A stretch of 64,000 bases of DNA, taken from positions 62,001-126,000 of the IMG/VR virus record IMGVR_UViG_3300032224_000591; one strand, given 5' to 3'. Positions 43,922-50,631 of this stretch are shown in pieces. Source of the stretch: a virus. Each line of letters starts with the position of its first letter. Within the stretch, counting starts at the first letter, position 1. The notes beneath the pieces were generated by a model that saw only the letters and a program-made list of their open reading frames with translations, searched no databases and was not told the origin of the DNA. A program made the translations under genes and the position numbers.

Positions 43922-44173
43922 ATGAAGTTCAGCAAGGCTGATTTCGACTACCACGGTGGCTACCTGACCTACGGTGCAGACCGTAAGTTTGTTGCCCGGT
44001 TTAAGTATCGCGGTAGCGTCGGCAAAGCTGCCTTCGTCCGACTCTTGACGAAGTACTACACCGTTGAGGACTACTTTGCTAAGCTTAAGCATAGTGCTCC
44101 TTTCAAGATCCTCATGGATGATGGTTTTGTGACTGTCGATACAGTCAACCATCGTATTCTTGTGGCCAAGTAA
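43922..44173 (+). CDS. Small early protein
   Basis: 83 residues, basic, with TGGAG before the ATG. Unknown. An imperfect GTGTG/CACAC hairpin follows the stop. Confidence 0.55.
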   Translation: MKFSKADFDYHGGYLTYGADRKFVARFKYRGSVGKAAFVRLLTKYYTVEDYFAKLKHSAPFKILMDDGFVTVDTVNHRILVAK

Positions 44174-44217
44174 GGGTGTGTCTTTTTTATCACACTGACC
44201 AGCTATCGAGTTTGACA

Positions 44218-44272
44218 TCGCATTTTGTGATGTACATAGCCGGCCAGCGTGATATAATGGTCATATCAAATA
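44218..44272 (+). promoter_or_regulatory. Early promoter cassette copy 3
   Basis: TGTACA (44231-44236), 16-nt spacer, TATAAT (44253-44258), ATATCAAATA tail; same layout as copies 1 and 2 but more diverged. Confidence 0.7.
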
Positions 44273-44293
44273 CGGAATGACAGGAACTTGACT

Positions 44294-44407
44294 ATGGACT
44301 ACGTGATCTTTGGAATCGTCTTTGTTATCGGCTGCTCGATCGCTTGGGCTGTCGGTGTTCGTCAAGGTGCTGCTTATGCGGCACGTGCTATCATCGAGGG
44401 TATCTAA
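44294..44407 (+). CDS. Tiny membrane protein (37 aa)
   Basis: ATG 44294 to TAA 44407. One hydrophobic segment (VIFGIVFVIGCSIAWAVGV) and a short basic tail. CAGGAAC upstream; the next tiny ORF starts on the last base of the stop. Unknown, possibly an inhibitor of a host membrane process. Confidence 0.5.
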   Translation: MDYVIFGIVFVIGCSIAWAVGVRQGAAYAARAIIEGI

Positions 44408-44505
44408 TGTCTAGCTATGAAACGTTCCTTGTGTTCTCGCCCCTTCTTGCTCTTGTTGCGGTCATGCTGATTGGCCTCATCGCGGTTGACTATATCGGAG
44501 AATGA
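44407..44505 (+). CDS. Tiny membrane protein (32 aa)
   Basis: ATG 44407 to TGA 44505; hydrophobic core FSPLLALVAVMLIGLIAV. Overlaps the previous stop (TAATG). Operon with 44294 and 44508. Confidence 0.45.
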   Translation: MSSYETFLVFSPLLALVAVMLIGLIAVDYIGE

Positions 44506-44507
44506 TC

Positions 44508-44837
44508 ATGCGCCGTTCGACTCAGTATCGTGCCACCGTCACGACTCTCAATGATCCGCTTGTCGGGATCCTTAAACACCTTACTAAGGTGCTGAATCAT
44601 CGGCAGAAGATGCTCGAGCTTGACGGCAAGGGCAAGGTTAAGGACTACTTTGGTGATACCTATGTGACTCGCTATCGGATGATCCCCCGTGGTCGTCTCG
44701 GCAAGCACAATGTCCATGCACCTCTCTACGCGGTTGATGGACCACTCCATCGTGATGCTGCCCAGACCATTCGGCCTGAGCATGCAAGTCGATTTGATCT
44801 GTACGTGTCTGCCTACTCACAGAAGGTGAAGTCATAA
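44508..44837 (+). CDS. Hypothetical early protein
   Basis: 109 residues from ATG 44508 (GGAG at 7 nt; ATG 44502 is too close to the ribosome site). Basic, soluble. Unknown. Confidence 0.5.
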   Translation: MRRSTQYRATVTTLNDPLVGILKHLTKVLNHRQKMLELDGKGKVKDYFGDTYVTRYRMIPRGRLGKHNVHAPLYAVDGPLHRDAAQTIRPEHASRFDLYVSAYSQKVKS

Positions 44838-45004
44838 TGGATGCTTTGATCGAAGAACTCCTCACCCGTGTCCAGCGCTCGTATGAGCTGCTCGAGGCTT
44901 ATGAAGCTCAAGGTGCTGCTCTATCTGATCGTGAGATAGGCTATGCCCAAGGTATCCGCGAGGAGATCGGCTTCTTAGAGCGTATGCTAGAGCGTTTCGT
45001 ATAA
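44837..45004 (+). CDS. Small helical protein (55 aa)
   Basis: Starts on the last base of the previous stop (TAATG). Glu/Leu-rich amphipathic helix. Unknown. Confidence 0.5.
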   Translation: MDALIEELLTRVQRSYELLEAYEAQGAALSDREIGYAQGIREEIGFLERMLERFV

Positions 45005-45005
45005 G

Positions 45006-45034
45006 TGTACAAGCGTCCGTGAATGTGGTATAAT
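45006..45034 (+). promoter_or_regulatory. Early sigma-70-type promoter
   Basis: TGTACA (45006-45011), 17-nt spacer ending TGTGG, TATAAT (45029-45034). Confidence 0.7.
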
Positions 45035-45056
45035 ATTCCTACAGTGGAGATTGACT

Positions 45057-45248
45057 ATGAGCATCAACGAAGCCCTTGACTATGCCGAACGTTTCGACCT
45101 CATGATCATGCGCTCTGAGGCTGAGGGTTGGACTCCGTCTGACTTTCGCTCTGAGTTGCTGATTCTCAATCGTGAATTCCTTGAGGAGGCCGAACGTATC
45201 GATCGAATGTTCGAAGCCGAGCACCGCTATCAGCAGGCGACTGCCTAA
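45057..45248 (+). CDS. Small acidic helical protein
   Basis: 63 residues from ATG 45057 with GTGGAGA upstream. Unknown function; the next gene starts on its stop. Confidence 0.5.
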   Translation: MSINEALDYAERFDLMIMRSEAEGWTPSDFRSELLILNREFLEEAERIDRMFEAEHRYQQATA

Positions 45249-45610
45249 TGACGATGCATCTGCTGCCGGCGTTCGTCACCTCGACGAACATGAACCAGAG
45301 AAAGGTCAAGCCTAAACAGCTTGACCAGCATGACGTATGGCTGCTGAAGCGCGGGCTTCATCCAGAGCAGATCCGACTTAAGAAGATTGGTGATCCTAAC
45401 TGGAAGCAGGCATACACAGAGTCTTTGCGTACCGACCGATCTAGTTATCATTCGGCAGGCATGGGTTCTGGCAAAACATCTAAAGCTGCACCCAAGGTGT
45501 ATTCCGGCGAGCGCAAGCTTCTCGGCATCGCCACGATGCATAAGTCTAATATGGTACCTGTTTTTGCTAAGCAGGATGCCGAGGATATTGCTAGGATGAG
45601 GAGAGGCTGA
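45248..45610 (+). CDS. Hypothetical protein
   Basis: 120 residues, basic. Contains GMGSGKTSK near 72, which looks like a P-loop but lacks any surrounding NTPase pattern. The C-terminus, LLGIATMHKSNMVPVF, recalls unnamed short phage proteins. Unknown. Confidence 0.5.
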   Translation: MTMHLLPAFVTSTNMNQRKVKPKQLDQHDVWLLKRGLHPEQIRLKKIGDPNWKQAYTESLRTDRSSYHSAGMGSGKTSKAAPKVYSGERKLLGIATMHKSNMVPVFAKQDAEDIARMRRG

Positions 45611-45783
45611 TGGATAGTGTTATGATACAGGCTCGGGATACGACAGGCAACTGGCGTACCTATCTGATCGTCATGAACGATCCTCAGCGAATTTTGAGTG
45701 AGATGCGTTCGTTGCAGTCTCGCTACCCGAGCTATCGCATTCGTGCGGTGGATGGGCATGATCGAGTGATTGACATGCTCTAA
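45610..45783 (+). CDS. Small protein (57 aa)
   Basis: ATG overlaps the previous TGA. Ends YRIRAVDGHDRVIDML. Soluble, unknown. Confidence 0.45.
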   Translation: MDSVMIQARDTTGNWRTYLIVMNDPQRILSEMRSLQSRYPSYRIRAVDGHDRVIDML

Positions 45784-45792
45784 AAATAGTGA

Positions 45793-45821
45793 TGTACAAT
45801 GCCTGAAAAACAGTGTACTAT
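45793..45821 (+). promoter_or_regulatory. Weak early promoter candidate
   Basis: TGTACA (45793-45798), 17-nt spacer, TACTAT (45816-45821). Precedes the wHTH-like gene. Confidence 0.4.
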
Positions 45822-45867
45822 ATACAAGATGACAAATTGTCGTCTACTCAACATGGAGATAGTGACT

Positions 45868-46116
45868 ATGACGAATAAGACCGCAGCTCTTGTCGAAGCC
45901 TTTAAGTCCGGCAAGGAGCTCACCGCTGATCAGATCGCCTCTAAGTATGGCCTCGTCAACCCGACCGCTTCGGTCACTGCGTTGCGCAAGGCAGGCTATC
46001 CGATCTATCTGAATACTCGCAAGGGTGTTTCCAAGTATCGCCTTGGTACTCCTACGCGTAAGATGATCGCCGCTGGTTATGCTGCGCTTGGCGCACAGGC
46101 CGCTGGCCTCGTCTGA
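45868..46116 (+). CDS. Small winged-helix-like DNA-binding protein
   Basis: 82 residues from ATG 45868 (TGGAGA upstream). AFKSGKELTADQIASKYGLVNPTASVTALRKAGYPIYL reads as a helix-turn-helix with a basic wing. Likely a phage regulator or a DNA-coating protein. The last 15 residues are Ala/Gly-rich. Confidence 0.55.
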   Translation: MTNKTAALVEAFKSGKELTADQIASKYGLVNPTASVTALRKAGYPIYLNTRKGVSKYRLGTPTRKMIAAGYAALGAQAAGLV

Positions 46117-46566
46117 AAATAATTTCGCTGGAGCGGGTTTATTGCTCGCTCCAGTGCATAAATAGGTCGCTGTTTGAAATTGTTAATGGACGCTTCGGCG
46201 TCCACTTTAGTCTGCGCCACTTGTTGTCGCATTCTAATGTGGACTTGAAGTGTCTCTTCATGGATATACAGAGCGACGCAAGATACCTTAGTGGTTGTCG
46301 GCATAACATGCGATCTTGGTAGTGTTATGTACTGTAGGCATACAGGCTGTATATCTTTGTAGAGACAACTTATTAGGTGTGGTGTTATGGAAAACTCCAG
46401 TGTTCCTGGATAGCGCACAGTCAATGGGTCCACTGTCTGCAGGCACGGCCAATACTGAGTTGTAACTGAAAATTGGGGTTGCTCCCATGCATAAGGTTAC
46501 AGAGTAAAGCGAACGGTATGGCGGTCTATCCATATCCATAACATGACATCACTCCTAATAGGTTAA
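46117..46566 (+). other. 450-nt non-coding leader of the tRNA array
   Basis: No credible ORF. It holds a hairpin CTGGAGCG/CGCTCCAG (46128-46154), a CATAAATA late-type box (46157-46164) and a UUCG hairpin TGGACGC/GCGTCCA (46187-46204), then several weak stem-loops. May be the transcribed leader of the tRNA operon. Confidence 0.4.
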
Positions 46567-46641
46567 TGGCGCATAGCTCAGTGGTAGAGCACTGTCCTGA
46601 TAAGACAGGGGTCGATGGATCGTAACCATCTGTGCCAACCA
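46567..46641 (+). tRNA. tRNA-Ile(GAT)
   Basis: Acceptor TGGCGCA/TGTGCCA, D-stem GCTC/GAGC, anticodon stem CTGTC/GACAG with loop CTGATAA, T-stem GATGG/CCATC, A73, encoded CCA. The T-loop starts AUCG rather than UUCG. Confidence 0.85.
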
Positions 46642-46791
46642 GAGTGTGGTTGCTGGTGACTCGTTGTGGAACCAGCAAACTTATCAATAGTAGTGGTTCG
46701 AAACGCTGCTATCTGAGAATACACCGGTGCGCTACGTACTCGGCGAAACACCAAAAGGGTGGGGTAAGAGCCCCAATGAGTATGGAAATTC

Positions 46792-46867
46792 GGACCGTTA
46801 GCTCAGCTGGTAGAGCAGGAGACTCTTAATCTCTTTGTCGTAGGTTCGATCCCTACACGGTTCACCA
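46792..46867 (+). tRNA. tRNA-Lys(CTT)
   Basis: Acceptor GGACCGT/ACGGTTC, anticodon loop CTCTTAA, T-arm GTAGG-TTCGATC-CCTAC, A73, encoded CCA. Confidence 0.92.
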
Positions 46868-46877
46868 AATAGAATAT

Positions 46878-46953
46878 GGGGACATAGCTCAGTTGGGAGA
46901 GCGTCTGATTTGCATTCAGAAGGTCTGCGGTTCGATCCCGCATGTCTCCACCA
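46878..46953 (+). tRNA. tRNA-Ala(TGC)
   Basis: Acceptor GGGGACA/TGTCTCC, anticodon stem TCTGA/TCAGA with loop TTTGCAT, A73, encoded CCA. The Ala identity pair G3-U70 is present. Confidence 0.93.
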
Positions 46954-46960
46954 AGTTCAG

Positions 46961-47050
46961 GACTAACAGAGGAAGCAAATGGTTACCCTCTGTGAATGAC
47001 AATAAGATGCTGGGAAACCCGATAAATCCAACCATGGAGTGCATCTAGTC
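46961..47050 (+). ncRNA. Structured spacer RNA candidate (three-way junction)
   Basis: Nested complementarity: GACT/AGTC (46961 and 47047), ACAGAGG/CCTCTGT (46966 and 46987), AGATGC/GCATCT (47005 and 47041). Between tRNA-Ala and tRNA-Thr; no ORF. Confidence 0.3.
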
Positions 47051-47179
47051 AAGATTCTGAAACAGTGTGTGGTTACTGGTGACACTCCTAAGCTGTAGGA
47101 ACCTTACTAACTATAGAGTCGCGTACGGGATGGTGTGGCTTGGCGAGGCCTGTGTACACAACATCATCCCAACTAATTC

Positions 47180-47255
<76 letters not shown>

Positions 47256-47262
47256 AAGGCAA

Positions 47263-47338
47263 ATAGCATCAGGTTCCAACCTGATCCAAGGGATTCGCGA
47301 GTCCCTGCTCAACGGTTGTCAGTGACGATGGGTGCTAT
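47263..47338 (+). ncRNA. Cloverleaf-like structured spacer RNA candidate
   Basis: A closing stem ATAGCA/TGCTAT (47263 and 47333) encloses hairpins ATCAGG/CCTGAT, AGGGA/TCCCT and a weaker GTC/GAC. About tRNA length, but without tRNA consensus in the D or T positions. Lies between tRNA-Thr and initiator tRNA. Confidence 0.35.
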
Positions 47339-47357
47339 CGGAACTGTCAAAGTTTAT

Positions 47358-47432
47358 CGCGGAGTGGAGAAGCAGAATCTCGTTTGGCTCATACCCAAAA
47401 GATCGTCGGTGCAATTCCGACCTCCGCAACCA
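47358..47432 (+). tRNA. Initiator tRNA-fMet(CAT)
   Basis: C1-A72 mismatch (CGCGGAG against CTCCGCA), D-stem GAGA/TCTC, loop CTCATAC, T-stem GTCGG/CCGAC, A73, CCA. Closely follows the bacterial initiator pattern; the anticodon stem has two of the three G-C pairs. Confidence 0.9.
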
Positions 47433-47454
47433 ATATAGAAGACAGGAGATTGAT

Positions 47455-47754
47455 ATGCTTAAAGTTGTAGTAGTAGCTACGGTGAGTGCAATTGCACTTG
47501 CTGGTTGTACAGCACGAGAGCAACAGCTGCTTGCAGCGGGCGCCGTAGGTGCAGTTGCTGGTGCGGTTGTTGCTAGCGAGGTGTCTCAGCCTCGTCCATA
47601 CTATGTGCAGGAACGCCCATATTATGTACAGCCCCGTCCTGCATATTATGAAGAGCGTCGCCCAATCTATGTGCAACCTCATCGTCGTCCTCAATGTTTC
47701 TCCACATGGGAAAACACCCATCGTGGTATGGTAGAACGTCGCGTCTGCCGTTAA
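47455..47754 (+). CDS. Small lipoprotein with Pro/Tyr repeats
   Basis: 99 residues from ATG 47455 (AGGAGA upstream). Signal peptide with lipobox LAGC, so the mature N-terminus is Cys at about residue 20. Gly/Ala helix, then repeated RPYYVQ/RPAYYEE/RPIYVQ units, and a C-terminal Cys-rich CFSTWENTHRGMVERRVC. It resembles small surface-antigen-like lipoproteins of alphaproteobacteria. Between initiator and Asn tRNAs. May alter the host envelope late in infection or block superinfection (inference). Confidence 0.7.
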   Translation: MLKVVVVATVSAIALAGCTAREQQLLAAGAVGAVAGAVVASEVSQPRPYYVQERPYYVQPRPAYYEERRPIYVQPHRRPQCFSTWENTHRGMVERRVCR

Positions 47755-47761
47755 GGTTTGA

Positions 47762-47837
47762 TTCCCGATAGCTCAGCTGGTAGAGCGTCTGACTGTTAAT
47801 CAGAATGTCCGTGGTTCGAGCCCACGTCGGGGAGCCA
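47762..47837 (+). tRNA. tRNA-Asn(GTT)
   Basis: Acceptor TTCCCGA/TCGGGGA, loop CTGTTAA, T-arm CGTGG-TTCGAGC-CCACG, G73, CCA. Confidence 0.92.
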
Positions 47838-47841
47838 ATTC

Positions 47842-47960
47842 GTAGGGGTTGAGATCCTACAAATCACCACCTGTTCCGGGTTCAAGCGGTCATGGTGGAT
47901 ATAGGCTAGGGCTGCCTGAAGTGTCCCTGTTTCTTGGACCGTCTTCATCTCGGAACCTAC
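47842..47960 (+). ncRNA. Structured spacer RNA candidate
   Basis: GTAGG/CCTAC hairpin (47842-47860), then GTTCCG/CGGAAC (47873 and 47951) stacked on GGTTCAAG/CTTGGACC (47879 and 47933), giving a 14-pair two-part helix around a 46-nt loop. No ORF. Confidence 0.4.
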
Positions 47961-48008
47961 TCCGCGTAAAGGGAGAATGCTGGATGGCAGTAACCAGCGG
48001 CGAAATTT

Positions 48009-48083
48009 GATCCCATCGATTATCGGTTAAGTCACCTGCCTGTCACGCAGGAGTGAGGGGTTCGATTCCCCTTGGGATCGCCA
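48009..48083 (+). tRNA. tRNA-Asp(GTC)
   Basis: Acceptor GATCCCA/TGGGATC, stem CCTGC/GCAGG, loop CTGTCAC, G73, CCA. Confidence 0.93.
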
Positions 48084-48242
48084 TCTTTGTGGTAAGGAAA
48101 GCCTATGGAATACCACTCGCTGCAGCAGCGTGTATGATAGGATCGGAGTAATTGACCGATAAAAGGAGAATGGGCAAGTCAAAGGCCTTGAAACCAATGA
48201 CCAGATACCTCACCTGCCATAATTTAATATAGAGGATAGTAG

Positions 48243-49190
48243 ATGAAACCTATTGCAGTATTTTGTAAAGATCCTGAACTATCTGTCTATTGGACTCTTA
48301 CAGATTTCTGTAATTTTAGTTGTAACTACTGTCCAGCTTTTCTTCATAGTGGCGAATATCATAAAGGTATATCCAAGGGTTTTCCAACAGATGAACAGAT
48401 AATTTCTTTTGTTGATAAATTAGAAGAGTTGTCTAAAACTAGAAAGCTTGAGGTTACACTAAGCGGTGGAGAGCCTACTCTTCATCCTATGTTACCCTAT
48501 ATCATAGATAGACTACGGGGCAAATGCATATTATGCATAACATCTAATGGTTCAAGAGGAAATAACTTTTGGAACACAATTCTTCCTGTGTCTACTGTTC
48601 AATTATCTCTTCATCCAGAGTTTACAAAAGCTAATAAAATCAATAGTCTCTCTAGAGTTATTATTGATAGTGGCACTGTTCTGAGATATAATTTATCATG
48701 TGATCCCAATAACTGGGAAAAAGTATTAGCTCTATATGATTCTATAGATGATGAGTTTAAACCTTTTATTACCCCAAGAGTTCTACAACATTGGGGTACT
48801 CAATCTGATGTAAAGCGTATATCTCTAACATATAGTCAAGAGCAATCTGCTTGGATTAAAGAGACGTTATTTAAGCATAGGCCATTGAATCCAGTAAACA
48901 AGTCTGATTATAAGATGTTTTTCTCTGATGGTTCATCTATATCAGCCCATAAAATGGGTGTTATAATAGTGAATGAATGGAATGATTTCAAAGGATGGAA
49001 ATGTTATGCTGGGTCACAATCTATCAATGCAACCTATTCAGGTGATGTGTTTGCTGGAGTGTGTGGATCAAAATTTCTAGGTAAGATTGATAATTTCGAA
49101 TTATTCAATGATCACATTATTTGTGAGAGACACCGATGTGTCTGTCTACCAGATATTAGAGCTAACAAACAATTAATCATTCCGGAATAG
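48243..49190 (+). CDS. Radical SAM protein
   Basis: 315 residues. 4Fe-4S site CNFSCNYC near residue 24, and TLSGGEPTLHP near 77 (SAM-binding GGE). The C-terminal half keeps Cys residues (WKCYAGSQ, GVCGSKF, CERHRCVC), which could hold an auxiliary cluster as in SPASM proteins. Strongly AT-rich compared with the tRNAs around it, so probably a recent insert. Its last four codons and TAG stop lie in tRNA-Gln (stop at tRNA positions 8-10). Substrate unknown; base or peptide modification are candidates. Confidence 0.8.
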   Translation: MKPIAVFCKDPELSVYWTLTDFCNFSCNYCPAFLHSGEYHKGISKGFPTDEQIISFVDKLEELSKTRKLEVTLSGGEPTLHPMLPYIIDRLRGKCILCITSNGSRGNNFWNTILPVSTVQLSLHPEFTKANKINSLSRVIIDSGTVLRYNLSCDPNNWEKVLALYDSIDDEFKPFITPRVLQHWGTQSDVKRISLTYSQEQSAWIKETLFKHRPLNPVNKSDYKMFFSDGSSISAHKMGVIIVNEWNDFKGWKCYAGSQSINATYSGDVFAGVCGSKFLGKIDNFELFNDHIICERHRCVCLPDIRANKQLIIPE

Positions 49191-49256
49191 TTCAGCTGGT
49201 AGAACATCAGACTCTGAATCTGAGTGTCGGTGGTTCGAGTCCATCTTCCGGATCCA
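49181..49256 (+). tRNA. tRNA-Gln(CTG)
   Basis: Acceptor TCCGGAA/TTCCGGA, stem TCAGA/TCTGA, loop CTCTGAA, U73, CCA. The first 10 nt overlap the radical SAM gene. Confidence 0.9.
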
Positions 49257-49260
49257 ATAT

Positions 49261-49351
49261 GCGTGGGCTGCAGAGACGGTGGTTCTGCGACGGACTGTAA
49301 ATCCGTTCCCTAAGGGTAACATTGTAGGTTCGAATCCTTCCCCACGCACCA
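49261..49351 (+). tRNA. tRNA-Tyr(GTA)
   Basis: Type II with long variable arm; acceptor GCGTGGG/CCCACGC, stem ACGGA/TCCGT, loop CTGTAAA, A73, CCA. Confidence 0.92.
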
Positions 49352-49377
49352 CTACAGGCTAGTTTTATGGTTCTCGA

Positions 49378-49385
49378 GATAAATA
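49378..49385 (+). promoter_or_regulatory. Late-type box (GATAAATA) inside the tRNA array
   Basis: In the spacer before tRNA-Cys. Could restart transcription of the array late in infection. Confidence 0.35.
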
Positions 49386-49484
49386 AAGCTAGGATTGTCA
49401 TCGGACCGTGCCCTACTGTGCGGCTGCCGATGTAAAAGAAGCCGCGTGGCGAGTCAGGAGCCAGTTAACGGTGGGATAGTTTAA

Positions 49485-49559
49485 GTTGCCTGGGCTAGAC
49501 GGTAAGGCGCGGGTCTGCAAAACCTTGAGAATCCGGTTCGACTCCGGAAGGTAACTCCA
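49485..49559 (+). tRNA. tRNA-Cys(GCA)
   Basis: Acceptor GTTGCCT/AGGTAAC, loop CTGCAAA, T-arm TCCGG-TTCGACT-CCGGA, U73, CCA. Confidence 0.88.
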
Positions 49560-49576
49560 AACAAAAGGAATATAAT

Positions 49577-49690
49577 ATGCAAACAGAACATGGTGATTTT
49601 GTTTATAGGCTTTGTGGTTGGATGTATGTCTACATGAAACGTGTTGGTGAAGCATATCACTATTACATTTCACACTCAAAGCTTCACTAA
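49577..49690 (+). CDS. Tiny protein (37 aa) in the tRNA array
   Basis: ATG 49577 to TAA 49690 with AAAGGAA upstream. Tyr/His-rich (YRLCGWMYVYMKRV). Fills the gap between tRNA-Cys and tRNA-Arg. Unknown. Confidence 0.4.
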   Translation: MQTEHGDFVYRLCGWMYVYMKRVGEAYHYYISHSKLH

Positions 49691-49693
49691 TAC

Positions 49694-49771
49694 GTTTCGG
49701 TAGCTCAACTGGATGAGAGCATCGCGCTACGAACGCGAAGGTTGGGGGTTCGAATCCCTCTCGGAACACCA
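49694..49771 (+). tRNA. tRNA-Arg(ACG)
   Basis: Acceptor GTTTCGG/TCGGAAC, stem TCGCG/CGCGA, loop CTACGAA, A73, CCA. Confidence 0.92.
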
Positions 49772-49775
49772 ATTC

Positions 49776-49850
49776 GCCGATGTAGCTCAGCGGTAGAGCA
49801 CTCGCTTCATACGCGAAGGGTCGTAGGTTCAAGTCCTACTTTCGGCACCA
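49776..49850 (+). tRNA. tRNA-Met(CAT), elongator-type
   Basis: Acceptor GCCGATG/TTTCGGC with weak inner pairs, loop TTCATAC, T-stem GTAGG/CCTAC, A73, CCA. Position 1-72 is G-C, so it is not an initiator; a lysidine-type tRNA-Ile cannot be excluded. Confidence 0.85.
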
Positions 49851-49855
49851 ATAAT

Positions 49856-49932
49856 CGGAGATTAGCGCAGTCTGGTAGCGTGGCTGGTTTGGAACCAGTA
49901 GGTCGCAGGTTCGAACCCTGCATCTCCGACCA
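49856..49932 (+). tRNA. tRNA-Pro(TGG)
   Basis: Acceptor CGGAGAT/ATCTCCG, loop TTTGGAA, T-stem GCAGG/CCTGC, A73, CCA. Confidence 0.93.
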
Positions 49933-49938
49933 CCTCTT

Positions 49939-50013
49939 GCGGAGGTAGCTCAGTGGTAGAGCTTCTGCTTGCCAAGCAGACGGTCGTGGGTTCGATCCCC
50001 ATTCTCCGCTCCA
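49939..50013 (+). tRNA. tRNA-Gly(GCC)
   Basis: Acceptor GCGGAGG/TCTCCGC, stem TCTGC/GCAGA, loop TTGCCAA, U73, CCA. Confidence 0.92.
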
Positions 50014-50018
50014 TTAAT

Positions 50019-50095
50019 GCCCTCGTAGTCCAACTGGCAGAGGCGCCGGTCTTAGAAACCGGATGTTGTAAGTTCGAATCTTACCGGGGGCACCA
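50019..50095 (+). tRNA. tRNA-Leu(TAG) with short variable loop
   Basis: Acceptor GCCCTCG/CGGGGGC, stem CCGGT/ACCGG, loop CTTAGAA, T-stem GTAAG/CTTAC, A73, CCA. Only 5 nt between anticodon and T stems, whereas bacterial Leu tRNAs have a long arm. Confidence 0.85.
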
Positions 50096-50099
50096 TATT

Positions 50100-50236
50100 C
50101 GATGAGCAGAATCGCATCCGATCTGAGAGTAAGCCACTATGTGGACCGTCTTTTCTCAGGTGAGCTCGGGGTAAGACATCTTACATAAGCTTGGTAACCC
50201 GGATTCTGAAAAGAGGGTCGACACTCGTCCTCATCG
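50100..50236 (+). ncRNA. Structured spacer RNA candidate
   Basis: CGATGAG/CTCATCG (50100 and 50230) stacked on CAGAATC/GATTCTG (50107 and 50202): a 14-pair two-part helix enclosing about 88 nt. Between tRNA-Leu and tRNA-Val; no ORF. Confidence 0.45.
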
Positions 50237-50310
50237 GACCTAATAGCACGCAGGGACCCTTGCTTTTATAGCATCGGTTCTTATTCCATAGTGAGTGTAA
50301 TGCGTGTCTC

Positions 50311-50385
50311 GCATCCTTAGCTTAGCGGTAGAGCGTTCCCTTGACATGGGAGAGGTCGTTGGTTCGATCCCAGCAGGATGCACCA
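50311..50385 (+). tRNA. tRNA-Val(GAC)
   Basis: Acceptor GCATCCT/AGGATGC, loop TTGACAT, T-arm GTTGG-TTCGATC-CCAGC, A73, CCA. Confidence 0.92.
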
Positions 50386-50387
50386 TT

Positions 50388-50464
50388 GCCCATATAGCCA
50401 AACTGGTAAAGGCGGCAGTCTCAAAATCTGTAATCTGTAGGTTCAAATCCTACTGTGGGCACCA
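50388..50464 (+). tRNA. tRNA-Leu(CAA) with short variable loop
   Basis: Acceptor GCCCATA/TGTGGGC, loop CTCAAAA, T-stem GTAGG/CCTAC, A73, CCA. 5-nt variable loop as in the Leu(TAG) gene; the last anticodon-stem pair is a mismatch. Confidence 0.78.
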
Positions 50465-50465
50465 T

Positions 50466-50542
50466 GATTACGTAGCTCAGCAGGATAGAGCATCGGTTTC
50501 CTAAACCGAGGGTCGCATGTTCGAGTCATGCCGTGATCACCA
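50466..50542 (+). tRNA. tRNA-Arg(CCT)
   Basis: Acceptor GATTACG/CGTGATC, stem TCGGT/ACCGA, loop TTCCTAA, A73, CCA. Confidence 0.9.
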
Positions 50543-50543
50543 T

Positions 50544-50619
50544 GCTGTCTTAGTGTAACTGGTAAGCACGTGAGATTGTGAATCTCGAGGTTTTGGTTCG
50601 AACCCAGAAGGCAGTACCA
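50544..50619 (+). tRNA. tRNA-His(GTG), alphaproteobacterial type
   Basis: Acceptor GCTGTCT/AGGCAGT with G1-U72, A73 and no G-1; stem TGAGA/TCTCG, loop TTGTGAA, encoded CCA. G1-U72 plus A73 is the histidine identity set known from alphaproteobacteria such as Caulobacter. Confidence 0.9.
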
Positions 50620-50631
50620 TATAAATATGGC

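Noticed and set aside
43808-44218. 136-aa minus-strand ORF in the early region
   Set aside because: Covers the promoter cassette and a + strand gene with a good ribosome site; a shadow.
45248-45610. P-loop ATPase from GMGSGKTSK
   Set aside because: Only a glycine-rich stretch; no Walker B, no beta-strand context, too short.
47263-47338. A 30th tRNA
   Set aside because: Cloverleaf-like pairing is present, but there is no GCTC/GAGC D-stem, no TTCGA T-loop and no CCA end.
50019-50095. Amber-suppressor tRNA
   Set aside because: The anticodon is UAG, which reads CUA (Leu); a suppressor would need CUA.
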